The notes below the pieces were generated by a model, which made no database searches, was not told the origin of the DNA, and worked only from the letters and a program-made list of their open reading frames with translations. The position numbers and the translations under genes are program-made. From NCBI RefSeq assembly GCF_019091135.1, contig NZ_JAGXJW010000009.1, positions 1 through 44,342 on the forward strand: 44,342 nt of DNA. The letters run 5' to 3'. Shown in pieces: positions 30,215-38,901 of this stretch. Within the stretch, counting starts at the first letter, position 1; each line of letters begins with the position of its first letter. The DNA comes from Cohnella sp. GbtcB17 (lineage in GTDB: Bacteria; Bacillota; Bacilli; Paenibacillales; Paenibacillaceae).

Positions 30215-31966
30215 ATGGAATGGTTAAGCCGATTTTCGTTTCACCGCAAAATGCAGTTCTCGTTCCTGATGCTTATCCTCTTGCCGTTTATTGCCGTAAC
30301 CTTTTGGGCCTATTCTTCGGTCAAGCAGAACGTAAGCGACAAACTCGCTCGTTCCAACGAAGAAACGCTGACGGTCATTGCGAACCAACTGGATAAGACG
30401 ATCGACAGCATCTCGTTCGCATCGGTTTATTTTTCCCAAACGTACAATCCGGATATTTTGGAGAGCTTTCGGCATCTGAAGGATGCCGAAAGCTTTGCCG
30501 ATTTCGCGACTTTTCAATCTTACACGCGGCTCGATTCCGTGGCCGATCTGTTGTTGATGCAATCGGCGGACGCCAACTTGAAGATGATGATCGTAAATAA
30601 GAAAAGCCGAATGATAATGGGCGATAAATCCGTTCCCGTATTCTCTGCGCTGCCGCCGTCCTTTTTGCGGGAAAGCAGTCGACTCGATGAGAAGGAAACG
30701 ACTTCTTTGCAATGGTTTGCTTCCGGCGAGGCTGCCGTCGCTCCGGACTACTATTATGCAGCCCGCCTCATCGTCGATCCGCGCAATCGCGAGAAGCTGG
30801 CGACCATGTTCGTGGGGATCCCCCAATCTTATTTCCACAGCTTGCTGGACACCGGCAATCCCGACATGAGCTTCACGCTCGCCGACCGGTCGGGCGAGAT
30901 CATTGCCGTTAAAGGCAAACCCATGCCCGGGGATTCCGGCAGCATGCTGACGACAAGGGTTTCCATACCGAAGACGGGCTGGGAACTCACCAGCAGGATG
31001 CCTCGAACGTTTATCGACAGCCAGATTAACCGGGAGTTTTTGGTGTCCCTATCGCTCGTGGGCTTGTTTTTCTTCGCGTTCCTTATCCTGTCCCTGTTCT
31101 GGGCGGGTCATATCAACAGACCGATAAGCCTGCTGCGTCTCAGTGTCAAGCAGTACGTGGGGGGCAAGCGCGATGTCCGTATTCCCGTGAAAGGCAAAGA
31201 CGAGGTAGCCGTTCTGTCCGCCGCGTTTAACCAGATGCTGGACGACATCAACGGACTGCTGTTAAAGGTGGAAAGCGAGCAGGAGGAGAAAAGCCTGCTC
31301 GAGCTTAAAGCGTTGGCCGCGCAGATTCGTCCGCATTTTCTGCTGAACACGCTCAATTCGATCAAAGTCAGCTTGCTGCTGAGCGGTGACGAGCCGCACG
31401 GATCGATGATCGACGCTTTGATGAAGCTGCTGCGGGCCTACGTTCATATCGACGAACCGCTTAAGCTGGCCGAAGAGTGCAAGGTGCTCGGAAGTTATGT
31501 GCAGGTCATGCAAATTCGCAACCGGATGCACATTGCGTTCCATTACGAGCTGGGAGAGGGAACGGAATCGATCGAGCTGCCGAGGCTGCTTCTGCAGCCC
31601 ATCGTCGAGAACGCCATTCAACACGGATTGTCCGCCAGGCCGGAAAATCCGACCATCGATCTGAGCGCCGCGATTCATGACCGCATGCTGGTGATCGTTA
31701 TCGGAGACAACGGCCGGGGGCTCAGCGAGGAGAACCTCGCCCGTTTGAACCGGCGGATGCTCGGGATGGCGGACGAGCTGCCGTCGCAGCCAGAGAAAGG
31801 CGTAGGGCTGGTCAATACGGCACGCCGATTGCAAGTTCTGTACGGGGATCAGGCGCGGCTGAAGGCAGCGGCGCGCGAAGGCGGCGGAACGATCTTTACC
31901 TTTTACATCCCGATCGCGATCGGAAAGGAGACGGACAATGATGATGAAGGTCATGCTGATCGATGA
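30215..31966 (+). CDS. Sensor histidine kinase, YesM/LytS-like
   Basis: The 583-residue product has a membrane helix at about 15-34, a large extracellular region (about 35-270), a second helix near 275-298, and a HAMP domain (HINRPISLLRLSVKQYVGGKRDVRIPV). The LytS-type kinase core has phosphoacceptor His374 in QIRPHFLLNTLNSIK. The ATP-binding site follows (VENAIQHGLS, IVIGDNGRGL, GVGLVNTARRL). This is the YesM architecture, which pairs with AraC-type YesN regulators and often senses binding-protein/substrate signals for sugar importers. It overlaps the regulator gene by 29 bases. Its extracellular ligand is unknown but is presumably the compound captured by the lipoprotein upstream. Confidence 0.92.
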   Translation: MEWLSRFSFHRKMQFSFLMLILLPFIAVTFWAYSSVKQNVSDKLARSNEETLTVIANQLDKTIDSISFASVYFSQTYNPDILESFRHLKDAESFADFATFQSYTRLDSVADLLLMQSADANLKMMIVNKKSRMIMGDKSVPVFSALPPSFLRESSRLDEKETTSLQWFASGEAAVAPDYYYAARLIVDPRNREKLATMFVGIPQSYFHSLLDTGNPDMSFTLADRSGEIIAVKGKPMPGDSGSMLTTRVSIPKTGWELTSRMPRTFIDSQINREFLVSLSLVGLFFFAFLILSLFWAGHINRPISLLRLSVKQYVGGKRDVRIPVKGKDEVAVLSAAFNQMLDDINGLLLKVESEQEEKSLLELKALAAQIRPHFLLNTLNSIKVSLLLSGDEPHGSMIDALMKLLRAYVHIDEPLKLAEECKVLGSYVQVMQIRNRMHIAFHYELGEGTESIELPRLLLQPIVENAIQHGLSARPENPTIDLSAAIHDRMLVIVIGDNGRGLSEENLARLNRRMLGMADELPSQPEKGVGLVNTARRLQVLYGDQARLKAAAREGGGTIFTFYIPIAIGKETDNDDEGHADR

Positions 31967-33542
31967 CGATGTCCCGATGCTGGAGTATGTGGCGTACTTG
32001 CTGGAATCTCTCGATATCGAGCTGAAGCTTGTGGCTTCGGCGTCGAGCAGCGATCGGGCGCTGGAGGATTTTCATGAGACGCTGCCGGATGTCGTCATCG
32101 TCGACATCGGTCTGCCGGGCATGGATGGATTCGAGCTCGCCGAAGCGTTCCGGATGGCCAAGCCGGAGGTCCGGCTCGTGTTCCTGACTTGTTATGAAGA
32201 CTTCCAATATTCCAAACGAGCGTTCCAGCTCGAAGCCGACGATTATCTGATCAAGGATGAGTTATCGATCGAGCAGCTGGGGACAAGTCTGCGCAAGGCG
32301 GAAAATCGACTTCGCAACAGAGAGGAGCTGCTGGAACAATATTCGCTCCGGCAGACCGTCGAACGCAACAAAGAAGTGCTGCTGCAAAGCTTGCTGGCGC
32401 AGTTGCTGTCTCCGGGCATCGATGCCGCGCAGACGCTCGCATTAGGCGAGCGCCTTGGCCTCTACTGGAAGCTTCCGTATTTCCGCCAAGGCTTCCTTCA
32501 TGTCGACGCCGCTTCCTTGATCGAGCGCTACGGCTACGCGGATGTACGCCTGATTCACTTCGCGGTGAACAATATTGCCATGGAATTATCCGCAGCGCAT
32601 GGGGCGATTACGCCGATTTTAACGCAGGAGTCGGGGATTTATCTCATTTGGAATGTGACGGGCCCTGATGTGTCCTATCAACCGCTGATCGATTTTATGG
32701 AATCGGTTCGCGCAAAAGTCGAGCAATATTTGAAAATCAAGGTGAGCGGGTTTTATGCGGAGCAGACCGTGCCCTTGCAGAAATTCGACACCGGTTATAA
32801 ATCGCTGAACGAACGCCGGGACAACCTTTTCTACGATAGCAATCCGGAAAAAACGGCCATTGCCGCCGTGGGACAATCCGGGGGATTCCGGCAAATGCCG
32901 GAGCGGGGCTGGGAAAAGGAGCGGAGTTTGCTGTCGCTGGCGCTTGAGGAAGGCAATGCCGCATGGATCGATATGGCCATCAATCCCTGGATTCAGCAGG
33001 TCGTCGCCGAGAGACTCCAGCCGCGGGTGGTCAAAGAAATTTGCGGCGATCTCGTCCGTCACATGGTGTTCGAATCGAAGGGCATCGCCGAGAGCCGCTT
33101 TTTTATCTTGCTGGGTCAGGCCGTACACGTCGAGGAAGCCGCGCAATTAACTAAGCGGGAACTGCGGAATCTGTGGAGGCAGCATACGCTGGCGCCGGTA
33201 TCCGGTCAGGAAAAAGAGATTCGACTGCAGGAGATCGACCGGTTCCTCGACGAACATATCGACCGTATGGTCTCCTCTTTAGAAATGGCGAATCACCTGC
33301 ATTTGAATGCGAGTTATTTCTCGCGCTATTTTAAAAAGATGACAGGCGTCAATTTTACCGATTACGTCAACCAATACAAGATGAATATGGCGATTACGAT
33401 GCTCAGCCAGCCGAACGAAACGGTGGAAAACGTGGCGTACACCCTCGGTTTCTCCAATCGCGCCTATTTTTCCAAAGTGTTCAAAAAATACAGCGGCAAT
33501 AGCCCGAGCGAATATAAGTTCCAGAACAGCAGCAGCAGTTGA
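31938..33542 (+). CDS. AraC-type response regulator, YesN-like
   Basis: The 534-residue product has an N-terminal receiver domain (acidic pair LIDDD, phosphoacceptor Asp56 in VVIVDIGLPGMDGFEL, Lys106 in ADDYLIKDEL) and a long middle region. The C-terminal AraC/XylS DNA-binding domain has two helix-turn-helices (MVSSLEMANHLHLNASYFSRYFKKMTG and ENVAYTLGFSNRAYFSKVFKKYSGNSPSEYK). The start ATG lies 8 bases after AAGGAG (31924-31929) and overlaps the kinase end. It probably activates the importer promoter. The gene ends 35 bases from the convergent LacI gene, without a visible terminator. Confidence 0.93.
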   Translation: MMMKVMLIDDDVPMLEYVAYLLESLDIELKLVASASSSDRALEDFHETLPDVVIVDIGLPGMDGFELAEAFRMAKPEVRLVFLTCYEDFQYSKRAFQLEADDYLIKDELSIEQLGTSLRKAENRLRNREELLEQYSLRQTVERNKEVLLQSLLAQLLSPGIDAAQTLALGERLGLYWKLPYFRQGFLHVDAASLIERYGYADVRLIHFAVNNIAMELSAAHGAITPILTQESGIYLIWNVTGPDVSYQPLIDFMESVRAKVEQYLKIKVSGFYAEQTVPLQKFDTGYKSLNERRDNLFYDSNPEKTAIAAVGQSGGFRQMPERGWEKERSLLSLALEEGNAAWIDMAINPWIQQVVAERLQPRVVKEICGDLVRHMVFESKGIAESRFFILLGQAVHVEEAAQLTKRELRNLWRQHTLAPVSGQEKEIRLQEIDRFLDEHIDRMVSSLEMANHLHLNASYFSRYFKKMTGVNFTDYVNQYKMNMAITMLSQPNETVENVAYTLGFSNRAYFSKVFKKYSGNSPSEYKFQNSSSS

Positions 33543-33577
33543 TGGCCCAGGGGAGCGATAGGCAAGCTTGCGTCAAA

Positions 33578-34621
33578 TCATTCAGCAGGTGCCTCCAATA
33601 CCGTCGACCCTCTGTGGAATCCCCCTTGAAGCCGGATATGCTCATACGGAAGATTCGGATTGGACAGTCTCCACAGCATGCGATCCGCGCCGCGAACGCC
33701 AACCTCCTTGACGGGCATCTCAGGTCGGGTCAAATCCGGCAGGTGCGCATTCGGCGCATGCTCCAGACCAATCAGGGAATAGTCGCTTGGAATGTGGCGG
33801 CCCAGCAGGCTGCATCCGTAATACACCCAGGCCAGATCCTGTTCAAGGCCGGAGAGAATCGCGGTCGGCTTCTCCCGTATGAGCAGATCCGACAGCATGG
33901 CAGTATACCATTCCTTCGATCCGGCCCGGGTCAGGTGGCGGTCTTCTTCCGCGGGCAATCCGGCCGAATTCATCGCTTCCTGGAAGGCCTGCCAGCGCAG
34001 GCGAAAGCCTCGATGCAAACGGATGTCTCCGATATACAAAATCCGCCGGTGTCCCCGATCCAGCAAGTACCGCACGGATTGATGAACGGCGGAGGAGACG
34101 TCCCAGATCAGGCTGTCCACTTGGGCGGCGGGCGGCGGATAGTTGAGCAATATTTTGGTTACAGGCAAGCGCAGCAATTGTTCTTCCATTTTTGCGGGGA
34201 TCATTGGCGTTAGAAAAAGACCGTCTGTATAGTGCAGGCCATGCGTGTCCGCCCAATCCTCGAATGCCGCCTCGGATCCTTGTTCCGGCGGCGCAAACAG
34301 CATCTCAAGCATATGACCGAACACAGCCAGCCTCGACTGGACCCCTTCATATAACTGCTGATGGATAAAGACAAGTCCCTCATGCGGGACGATAAACGCG
34401 AATCTCCGGGGCTTCGAGGAATAAATCGGAATTCGCTCCACCGCCATGCCCCGCTCTTGTTCCTTCGACCGATATCCCAAGCGGGCGGCCAGTCCGATCA
34501 CTTCGCTGCGCGTCTCTTCGGACATACCCGGCAGACCGCGAAGCGCCTTGGATACTGTATGGACGGTCAGCCCCATTTGATCGGCTATCGTTTGCAGCGT
34601 GATCTTCTTTTTATTCGGCAT
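33578..34621 (-). CDS. LacI family transcriptional regulator
   Basis: The 347-residue product has an N-terminal LacI helix-turn-helix (LQTIADQMGLTVHTVSKALRGLPGMSEETRSEVIGLAARLGYR) and a sugar-binding periplasmic-fold domain (FAFIVPHEGLVFIHQQLYEGV, VRYLLDRGHRRILYIGD, ILSGLEQDLAWVYYGCSLLGRHIP, YSLIGLEHAP). It is divergent from the FAD oxidoreductase genes. It presumably represses them and perhaps the importer until its ligand appears. The middle of the effector domain is more diverged from CcpA/PurR than usual, and the C-terminal part is degenerate in length. The operator is unknown; no CG-centred palindrome is seen nearby. Confidence 0.92.
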   Translation of the reverse strand: MPNKKKITLQTIADQMGLTVHTVSKALRGLPGMSEETRSEVIGLAARLGYRSKEQERGMAVERIPIYSSKPRRFAFIVPHEGLVFIHQQLYEGVQSRLAVFGHMLEMLFAPPEQGSEAAFEDWADTHGLHYTDGLFLTPMIPAKMEEQLLRLPVTKILLNYPPPAAQVDSLIWDVSSAVHQSVRYLLDRGHRRILYIGDIRLHRGFRLRWQAFQEAMNSAGLPAEEDRHLTRAGSKEWYTAMLSDLLIREKPTAILSGLEQDLAWVYYGCSLLGRHIPSDYSLIGLEHAPNAHLPDLTRPEMPVKEVGVRGADRMLWRLSNPNLPYEHIRLQGGFHRGSTVLEAPAE

Positions 34622-34654
34622 GATGAATTCCTCGCATTCGCTTCTTCTGTTTAC

Positions 34655-34683
34655 ATTATAGGGAAAAGTGAAACAAAAATGAA
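34655..34683 (-). promoter_or_regulatory. Predicted promoter of the LacI regulator gene
   Basis: On the minus strand: TTCATT (34683-34678), 17-base spacer, TATAAT (34660-34655). The transcription start would be near 34648, giving a short leader before the start codon at 34621. Confidence 0.6.
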
Positions 34684-34701
34684 ACTAAAAATGAAGCTTT
34701 A
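34669..34701. repeat. Three direct repeats in the divergent promoter region
   Basis: TGAAACAAAAA, TGAAACTAAAAA and TGAAGCTTTAG occur head to tail with a period of 11-12 bases. They cover the -35 of the LacI promoter. The one-helical-turn spacing would suit an activator or repressor binding on one face. Confidence 0.45.
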
Positions 34702-34708
34702 GTGGAGG

Positions 34709-34714
34709 TACAAT
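34709..34714 (+). promoter_or_regulatory. Possible -10 element (TACAAT) of the oxidoreductase operon
   Basis: TACAAT precedes the TTG start of the first oxidoreductase by 28 bases. Only a poor -35 is seen upstream, so activation or another start site is possible. Confidence 0.35.
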
Positions 34715-34741
34715 GAATACAAATTGTTGGAGGTGTTCTCA

Positions 34742-36094
34742 TTGACCGATCCCGTACAAACGCTTCTCTTGCCGGCGCGCGAACTATCCGTCTACGCGAA
34801 TGTGGATGTCGTCGTGGCCGGAGGCGGTCCGGCCGGCGTCGGCGCCGCGCTCGCCGCTGCCCGGAACGGGGCATCCGTGCTGCTCATCGAGCAAAGAGGC
34901 TATCTGGGCGGTATGGCGACGGTGTCGCAGGTTCCCGCCTTTTGCCCGTATACCGATCATGTCAAACCGGTGATTCGAGGCATAGGCCTGGAGATCCTCG
35001 ACGATATGAAGCAGAAGATGGAGGCTTCGTTCCAGGAGGAGTGGCGGAATGAGCTCGATTGGGTGCCGATTGACGCGGAAGTGTTAAAACGCTTGCTGGA
35101 CCATAAAGTGGCGGAGGCCGGCGTCAAAGTGCTGTACCATACGTTCGTCGGAGACGTCGTTCAGCAAGACGGCATGGTCGAGGCCGTCGTCATTCACAAC
35201 AAATCCGGGACGCAGGCGGTGAAGGCCGCGCTCTTTATCGACGCGACGAGCGATGCCGACCTGACGCATCTGGCGGGAGGGCAGTTGGTTAAAGGCGGGG
35301 ACGACGGCGAGCTTCAGCCGGGCACGATGTGCTTCGTCCTCAACAATCTGGACCGGAAAAAGTTTCTCGCCGGCGCCGACACCCACGGCAGCGACCTGAA
35401 GCATGCGATCAACAAGGCGAAAAGCGAAGGGCGGCTGCGCGTCGCGAGAGATTGGGCCGGCATCTCTTGGCTGAACGACCATACGGCGGGCTTTAACTTC
35501 GGGCACGTCTTCGGGATTGACGGCTCGAACGCCGACGACCTCACGCGCGGCGCGATCGAAGGCCGTGCGCTCGTCGATCACATTACCGAGTGGCTCCGGG
35601 AATCGATTCCGGGCTTCGAGCATGCCTTCCTTACACTGACAGGAGAGCAGATCGGCATCCGGGAGACCCGCCGGATCGTCGGCGATTACATCGTCACGGC
35701 AGACGATTTTCTCAAATGCCGTTCATTCCCGGACGACATCGCGCGCAACGCCTACTTCATCGATATTCATATGGCGAAGCCGACGAGCGGCATGACGATG
35801 GTCCATCTGCCGCCGGGAGAATCGCACGGCATCCCTTATCGTGCGCTGCTGCCGGTCGGCATAGACAATGTCATCGTAGCAGGCAGGGCGATCTCGACCG
35901 ACCGGGCGACGCAAGGCTCCACCCGGGTCATGCCGAATTGCTTCGCCATGGGCGAAGCGGCCGGCACTGCAGCGGCGATTCTGGCCGAACAAGGCTTGCG
36001 CGAGACGCGCGCCATCGATATCGAGACTTTGCAGCGCAGGCTTGTCCGTCAGGGAGCCTGGCTTGGAGATGCGATCAACGAACGCTACGGCTGA
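34742..36094 (+). CDS. FAD-dependent oxidoreductase 1
   Basis: The 450-residue product is of the FAD_oxidored (PF12831) family. The N-terminal dinucleotide fold has VVVAGGGPAGVGAALAAAR and ends in LLIEQRGYLGGMATV. The C-terminal FAD-contact block is NVIVAGRAISTDRATQGSTRVM. The start is TTG at 34742, 6 bases after GGAGGTG (34729-34735); an upstream TTG at 34724 lacks a site. There is no signal peptide. It is related to, but well diverged from, the next gene, and both are divergent from LacI. The substrate is unknown; it probably acts on the imported sugar derivative or its aglycone (inference from context). Confidence 0.88.
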   Translation: MTDPVQTLLLPARELSVYANVDVVVAGGGPAGVGAALAAARNGASVLLIEQRGYLGGMATVSQVPAFCPYTDHVKPVIRGIGLEILDDMKQKMEASFQEEWRNELDWVPIDAEVLKRLLDHKVAEAGVKVLYHTFVGDVVQQDGMVEAVVIHNKSGTQAVKAALFIDATSDADLTHLAGGQLVKGGDDGELQPGTMCFVLNNLDRKKFLAGADTHGSDLKHAINKAKSEGRLRVARDWAGISWLNDHTAGFNFGHVFGIDGSNADDLTRGAIEGRALVDHITEWLRESIPGFEHAFLTLTGEQIGIRETRRIVGDYIVTADDFLKCRSFPDDIARNAYFIDIHMAKPTSGMTMVHLPPGESHGIPYRALLPVGIDNVIVAGRAISTDRATQGSTRVMPNCFAMGEAAGTAAAILAEQGLRETRAIDIETLQRRLVRQGAWLGDAINERYG

Positions 36095-36152
36095 ACGTAG
36101 GCGACGAATGCCCTTCTTTACTGAAATTCGATCATAACGGAGGTATCTTCTT

Positions 36153-37979
36153 TTGGTGGCGAATCAAACATTGGAGCCTGACATTTTAGTAGCCGGGGGA
36201 GGTATCTCGGGCGTGTCGGCAGCGGTCGCAGCCGCCCGCAACGGTGCAAAAGTCGTGCTCTGCCAGGATCGGCCTGTGCTGGGGGGAAACGCATCTTCCG
36301 AAATACGGATGCATATCGTCGGGGCGGCAAACTCCAAACGTAGAAAGGAACTGGAAACGGAAGCGCGCGAAGGCGGCATTATTGAGGAAATTCTGCTGGA
36401 AAACGCTTTTCGCAATCCCCAGCGGAGCGCCTCGATGTTCGACTTGATCCTTTACGAGAAATGCAGGGCCGAGCCGAATCTGACGTTATTGCTGAACACG
36501 ACGGTGATTGAAGCGGAGGTGCAGGAGGGGAGGATTGTATCCGCACTGGCGGTCCGGGAGAGCACGGAGCATCGGTTCCGGATCCATGCCAAATTGTATA
36601 TGGATTGCACAGGGGACGGACGGCTTGGCATGGAAGCGGGCGCGTTATATAAGACAGGGCGCGAGGCGGCCGGCGAGTACGGGGAGACACTGGCCAATGA
36701 GAACGGGGACTCTTATCGGCAGGGATCGTCGCTCTTGTTCACCACCCGGGATACCGGGCGGCCTATGCGGTTCATACCGCCCGCTTGGGCGCGCAAGTTT
36801 TCGGAAGACGATCTGAAGTTTCGTAACCACGCTACCTGGGAATACGGCTATTGGTGGGTCGAATTCGGCGGCATGATGGACACGATCGCCGATAACGAGA
36901 CGATTCGGGATGAACTGCTGGCGATTATGCTGGGCGTCTGGGATCATATCAAGAACAGCGGCAATCATCCTGAATCGGAGAATTGGGCGCTGGACTGGTT
37001 CGGGTTCGTTCCGGGAAAAAGGGAGTCGCGCCGTTTTGTCGGAAAATACTTGCTTACGCAGGCAGATCTGGAACAAGCGCGTCACTTTGACGATGTCATC
37101 GCATACGGCGGATGGCCGATGGACACGCATCCGCCGCAAGGCATCGATGCGACCGAGCTGAATCCGGCCCATCAACCGTTCAGCCCGTATGTGTACGGCA
37201 TTCCCCTCAGAGCGCTCATCAGCGCGAACGTGGACAATCTCATGTTCGCCGGACGAAACATCTCGGCAACGCATATCGCCTTCTCCAGTACGCGTGTGAT
37301 GGGGACCTGCGCCGCAATGGGACAAGGCGCGGGCACGGCTGCCGCTTTAATCGTTCAATCCGGATTAACGCTGAGCGATGCGCTTTCCGACATGGCGTTC
37401 ATTCAAAACGTTCAGCGGCAGCTTTTGAAACAGGATGTTTATCTACCCGGTATTGCGCCGGCAAACGATAACTTGGCGTCAAGTGCGGTCATTCGCGCTT
37501 CTTCCGAACAGCCGGAAGGTCAAGCCGCCAACGTAACCGACGGCTATACCCGATCGATGCATGGACCGGGCGGCGCCAGACCGGAACTGACCGTCCCCGG
37601 AACGCACCGCTGGATGTCGCAGCCCGGCGACCCGGCGCCTTGGATCGAACTGGAGTGGCCGGCGCCAGTGTCGATCAGCGAGATCGTGCTCGTCTTCGAC
37701 ACAGGCATGCATCGCAGACTGACCCTGACCCATTCCGACGAAGTATTGAACACGATGGAATGGGGGCCGCAGCCGGAGACGATCAAGGACTTCCGTGTGA
37801 CGGTGGGGTACGCCGACCCTGAATCTGAAGACCGGCTGTTGTTTTCAGTCCAGAATAACTATCTCCGGCAAATCGTCCGAAAAGTGAACGAGGAGAATGT
37901 AATCAAACTGCGTGTGGATGTCGACGGCACGAATGGGCTGGACCATGCCCGGTTATTCGAGATTCGCTGTTATGAATAA
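36153..37979 (+). CDS. FAD-dependent oxidoreductase 2 with C-terminal beta domain
   Basis: The 608-residue product belongs to the same PF12831 family. Its FAD fold is [21 protein letters not shown] ending in [15 protein letters not shown], and the late block is [30 protein letters not shown]. Residues from about 450 onward ([26 protein letters not shown]...[20 protein letters not shown]) look like a galactose-binding/F5-8-type beta sandwich, absent from the first oxidoreductase. TTG 36153 sits 9 bases after GGAGG; GTG 36156 is the alternative. No signal peptide is seen, so the beta domain would be intracellular. It is co-transcribed with oxidoreductase 1 and is closed by a strong terminator. 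Confidence 0.88.
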   Translation: MVANQTLEPDILVAGGGISGVSAAVAAARNGAKVVLCQDRPVLGGNASSEIRMHIVGAANSKRRKELETEAREGGIIEEILLENAFRNPQRSASMFDLILYEKCRAEPNLTLLLNTTVIEAEVQEGRIVSALAVRESTEHRFRIHAKLYMDCTGDGRLGMEAGALYKTGREAAGEYGETLANENGDSYRQGSSLLFTTRDTGRPMRFIPPAWARKFSEDDLKFRNHATWEYGYWWVEFGGMMDTIADNETIRDELLAIMLGVWDHIKNSGNHPESENWALDWFGFVPGKRESRRFVGKYLLTQADLEQARHFDDVIAYGGWPMDTHPPQGIDATELNPAHQPFSPYVYGIPLRALISANVDNLMFAGRNISATHIAFSSTRVMGTCAAMGQGAGTAAALIVQSGLTLSDALSDMAFIQNVQRQLLKQDVYLPGIAPANDNLASSAVIRASSEQPEGQAANVTDGYTRSMHGPGGARPELTVPGTHRWMSQPGDPAPWIELEWPAPVSISEIVLVFDTGMHRRLTLTHSDEVLNTMEWGPQPETIKDFRVTVGYADPESEDRLLFSVQNNYLRQIVRKVNEENVIKLRVDVDGTNGLDHARLFEIRCYE

Positions 37980-38011
37980 AAAGCAAATGTAAATATCGAT
38001 GGTTTGGATCT

Positions 38012-38045
38012 AAGCCGACTTCAAAATGGGTCGGCTTTTTATTTT
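38012..38045 (+). terminator. Rho-independent terminator of the oxidoreductase operon
   Basis: AAGCCGAC (38012-38019) and GTCGGCTT (38030-38037) form a perfect stem, followed by TTTTTATTTT. Confidence 0.85.
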
Positions 38046-38207
38046 GGACGTGCCCCGGTACACGCTCTTCGCCCGCAACCTCCGAATGCCTGACGCTCGG
38101 TCCAGAGACCGAGACCGTTAAGCTACCGCAGACGGAAGCGCATTCCCAGCGCGCCGATTACAATGAAATTCGCAGCATGCTGAATCCCGCTCATCTCATT
38201 TCGCCCG

Positions 38208-38236
38208 TTTACAACGTAACAGTGTTATGTTACATT
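38208..38236 (+). promoter_or_regulatory. yhbD-bactofilin operon promoter with palindromic operator in the spacer
   Basis: TTTACA (38208-38213), 17-base spacer, TACATT (38231-38236). GTAACA-N6-TGTTAC (38216-38233) is a perfect inverted repeat lying mostly between the -35 and -10 elements. A second perfect palindrome, TAACAGTGTTA (38217-38227), overlaps it. The position is that of a MerR-type or repressor operator. Confidence 0.6.
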
Positions 38237-38255
38237 ATTATCAGAGGTGAGAAGG

Positions 38256-38885
38256 ATGGAGCGCGAATTAATCTCCAAAAAAGACCTGCTTGAGCTGATG
38301 GGCATTTCTTACGGTCAATTGTATCGCTGGAAGCGGAAGCAGCTTATCCCCGAGGAATGGTTTATCCGCAAGTCTACCTTTACCGGGCAGGAAACGTTTT
38401 TCCCGAAGGATATGATATTGGCGAGAATCGATCGGATCATGAACATGAAGGAAGATTTGTCGCTGGATGAACTGGCCGGCAAGCTGTCTCCTTATCAAAC
38501 CGACCTGTCGCTGTCCAAGCATGAGTTGATGGAACGTAACATTGTTTCGGAAGTTTCGATCAATCGGCACAGCACGCCTGCGCAGTTGAACGGTCAGGAG
38601 ACATACGCGTTCGAGCTTCTGTTGTATTTGTTCGCGACGGATCAGCTGCTGTCCGGGGGCGAGATTAGCCTTATCGAGAGCGATTTGTTGATGGAAACGC
38701 TGCGGAATCACTTTCCCTCCTACGAGGGCAAGCCGTGCGAGCTGCTGTTCATGCGGAAGATGGGCGTGTCGATGTTCGCGCTCGCGGCGGCGCCGTCTGC
38801 GCTGCACTTCGATGCCGGCGTCAAGATCGTGGCCAGGCTCCAACTGGCGGAGCTCGCAGAGCAGTTGAGGAGCAAGCTGAATTAA
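38256..38885 (+). CDS. yhbD: YhbD family protein (DUF4004, MerR-like N-terminus)
   Basis: The 209-residue product matches Bacillus YhbD. The N-terminal ELISKKDLLELMGISYGQLYRWKRKQLIPEEWFIRK forms a MerR-like helix-turn-helix, followed by STFTGQETFFPKDMILARIDRI. The C-terminal half is a less conserved helical region ending in LAELAEQLRSKLN. The ATG at 38256 is preceded by AGAGGTGAGAAGG; the GTG at 38247 overlaps that site. As in Bacillus subtilis (yhbD-yhbE-yhbF), two bactofilin genes follow. A DNA-binding head plus the palindrome in its promoter suggests autoregulation of the operon (inference). Confidence 0.88.
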   Translation: MERELISKKDLLELMGISYGQLYRWKRKQLIPEEWFIRKSTFTGQETFFPKDMILARIDRIMNMKEDLSLDELAGKLSPYQTDLSLSKHELMERNIVSEVSINRHSTPAQLNGQETYAFELLLYLFATDQLLSGGEISLIESDLLMETLRNHFPSYEGKPCELLFMRKMGVSMFALAAAPSALHFDAGVKIVARLQLAELAEQLRSKLN

Positions 38886-38901
38886 ATAGGAGGATGCGGA
38901 G

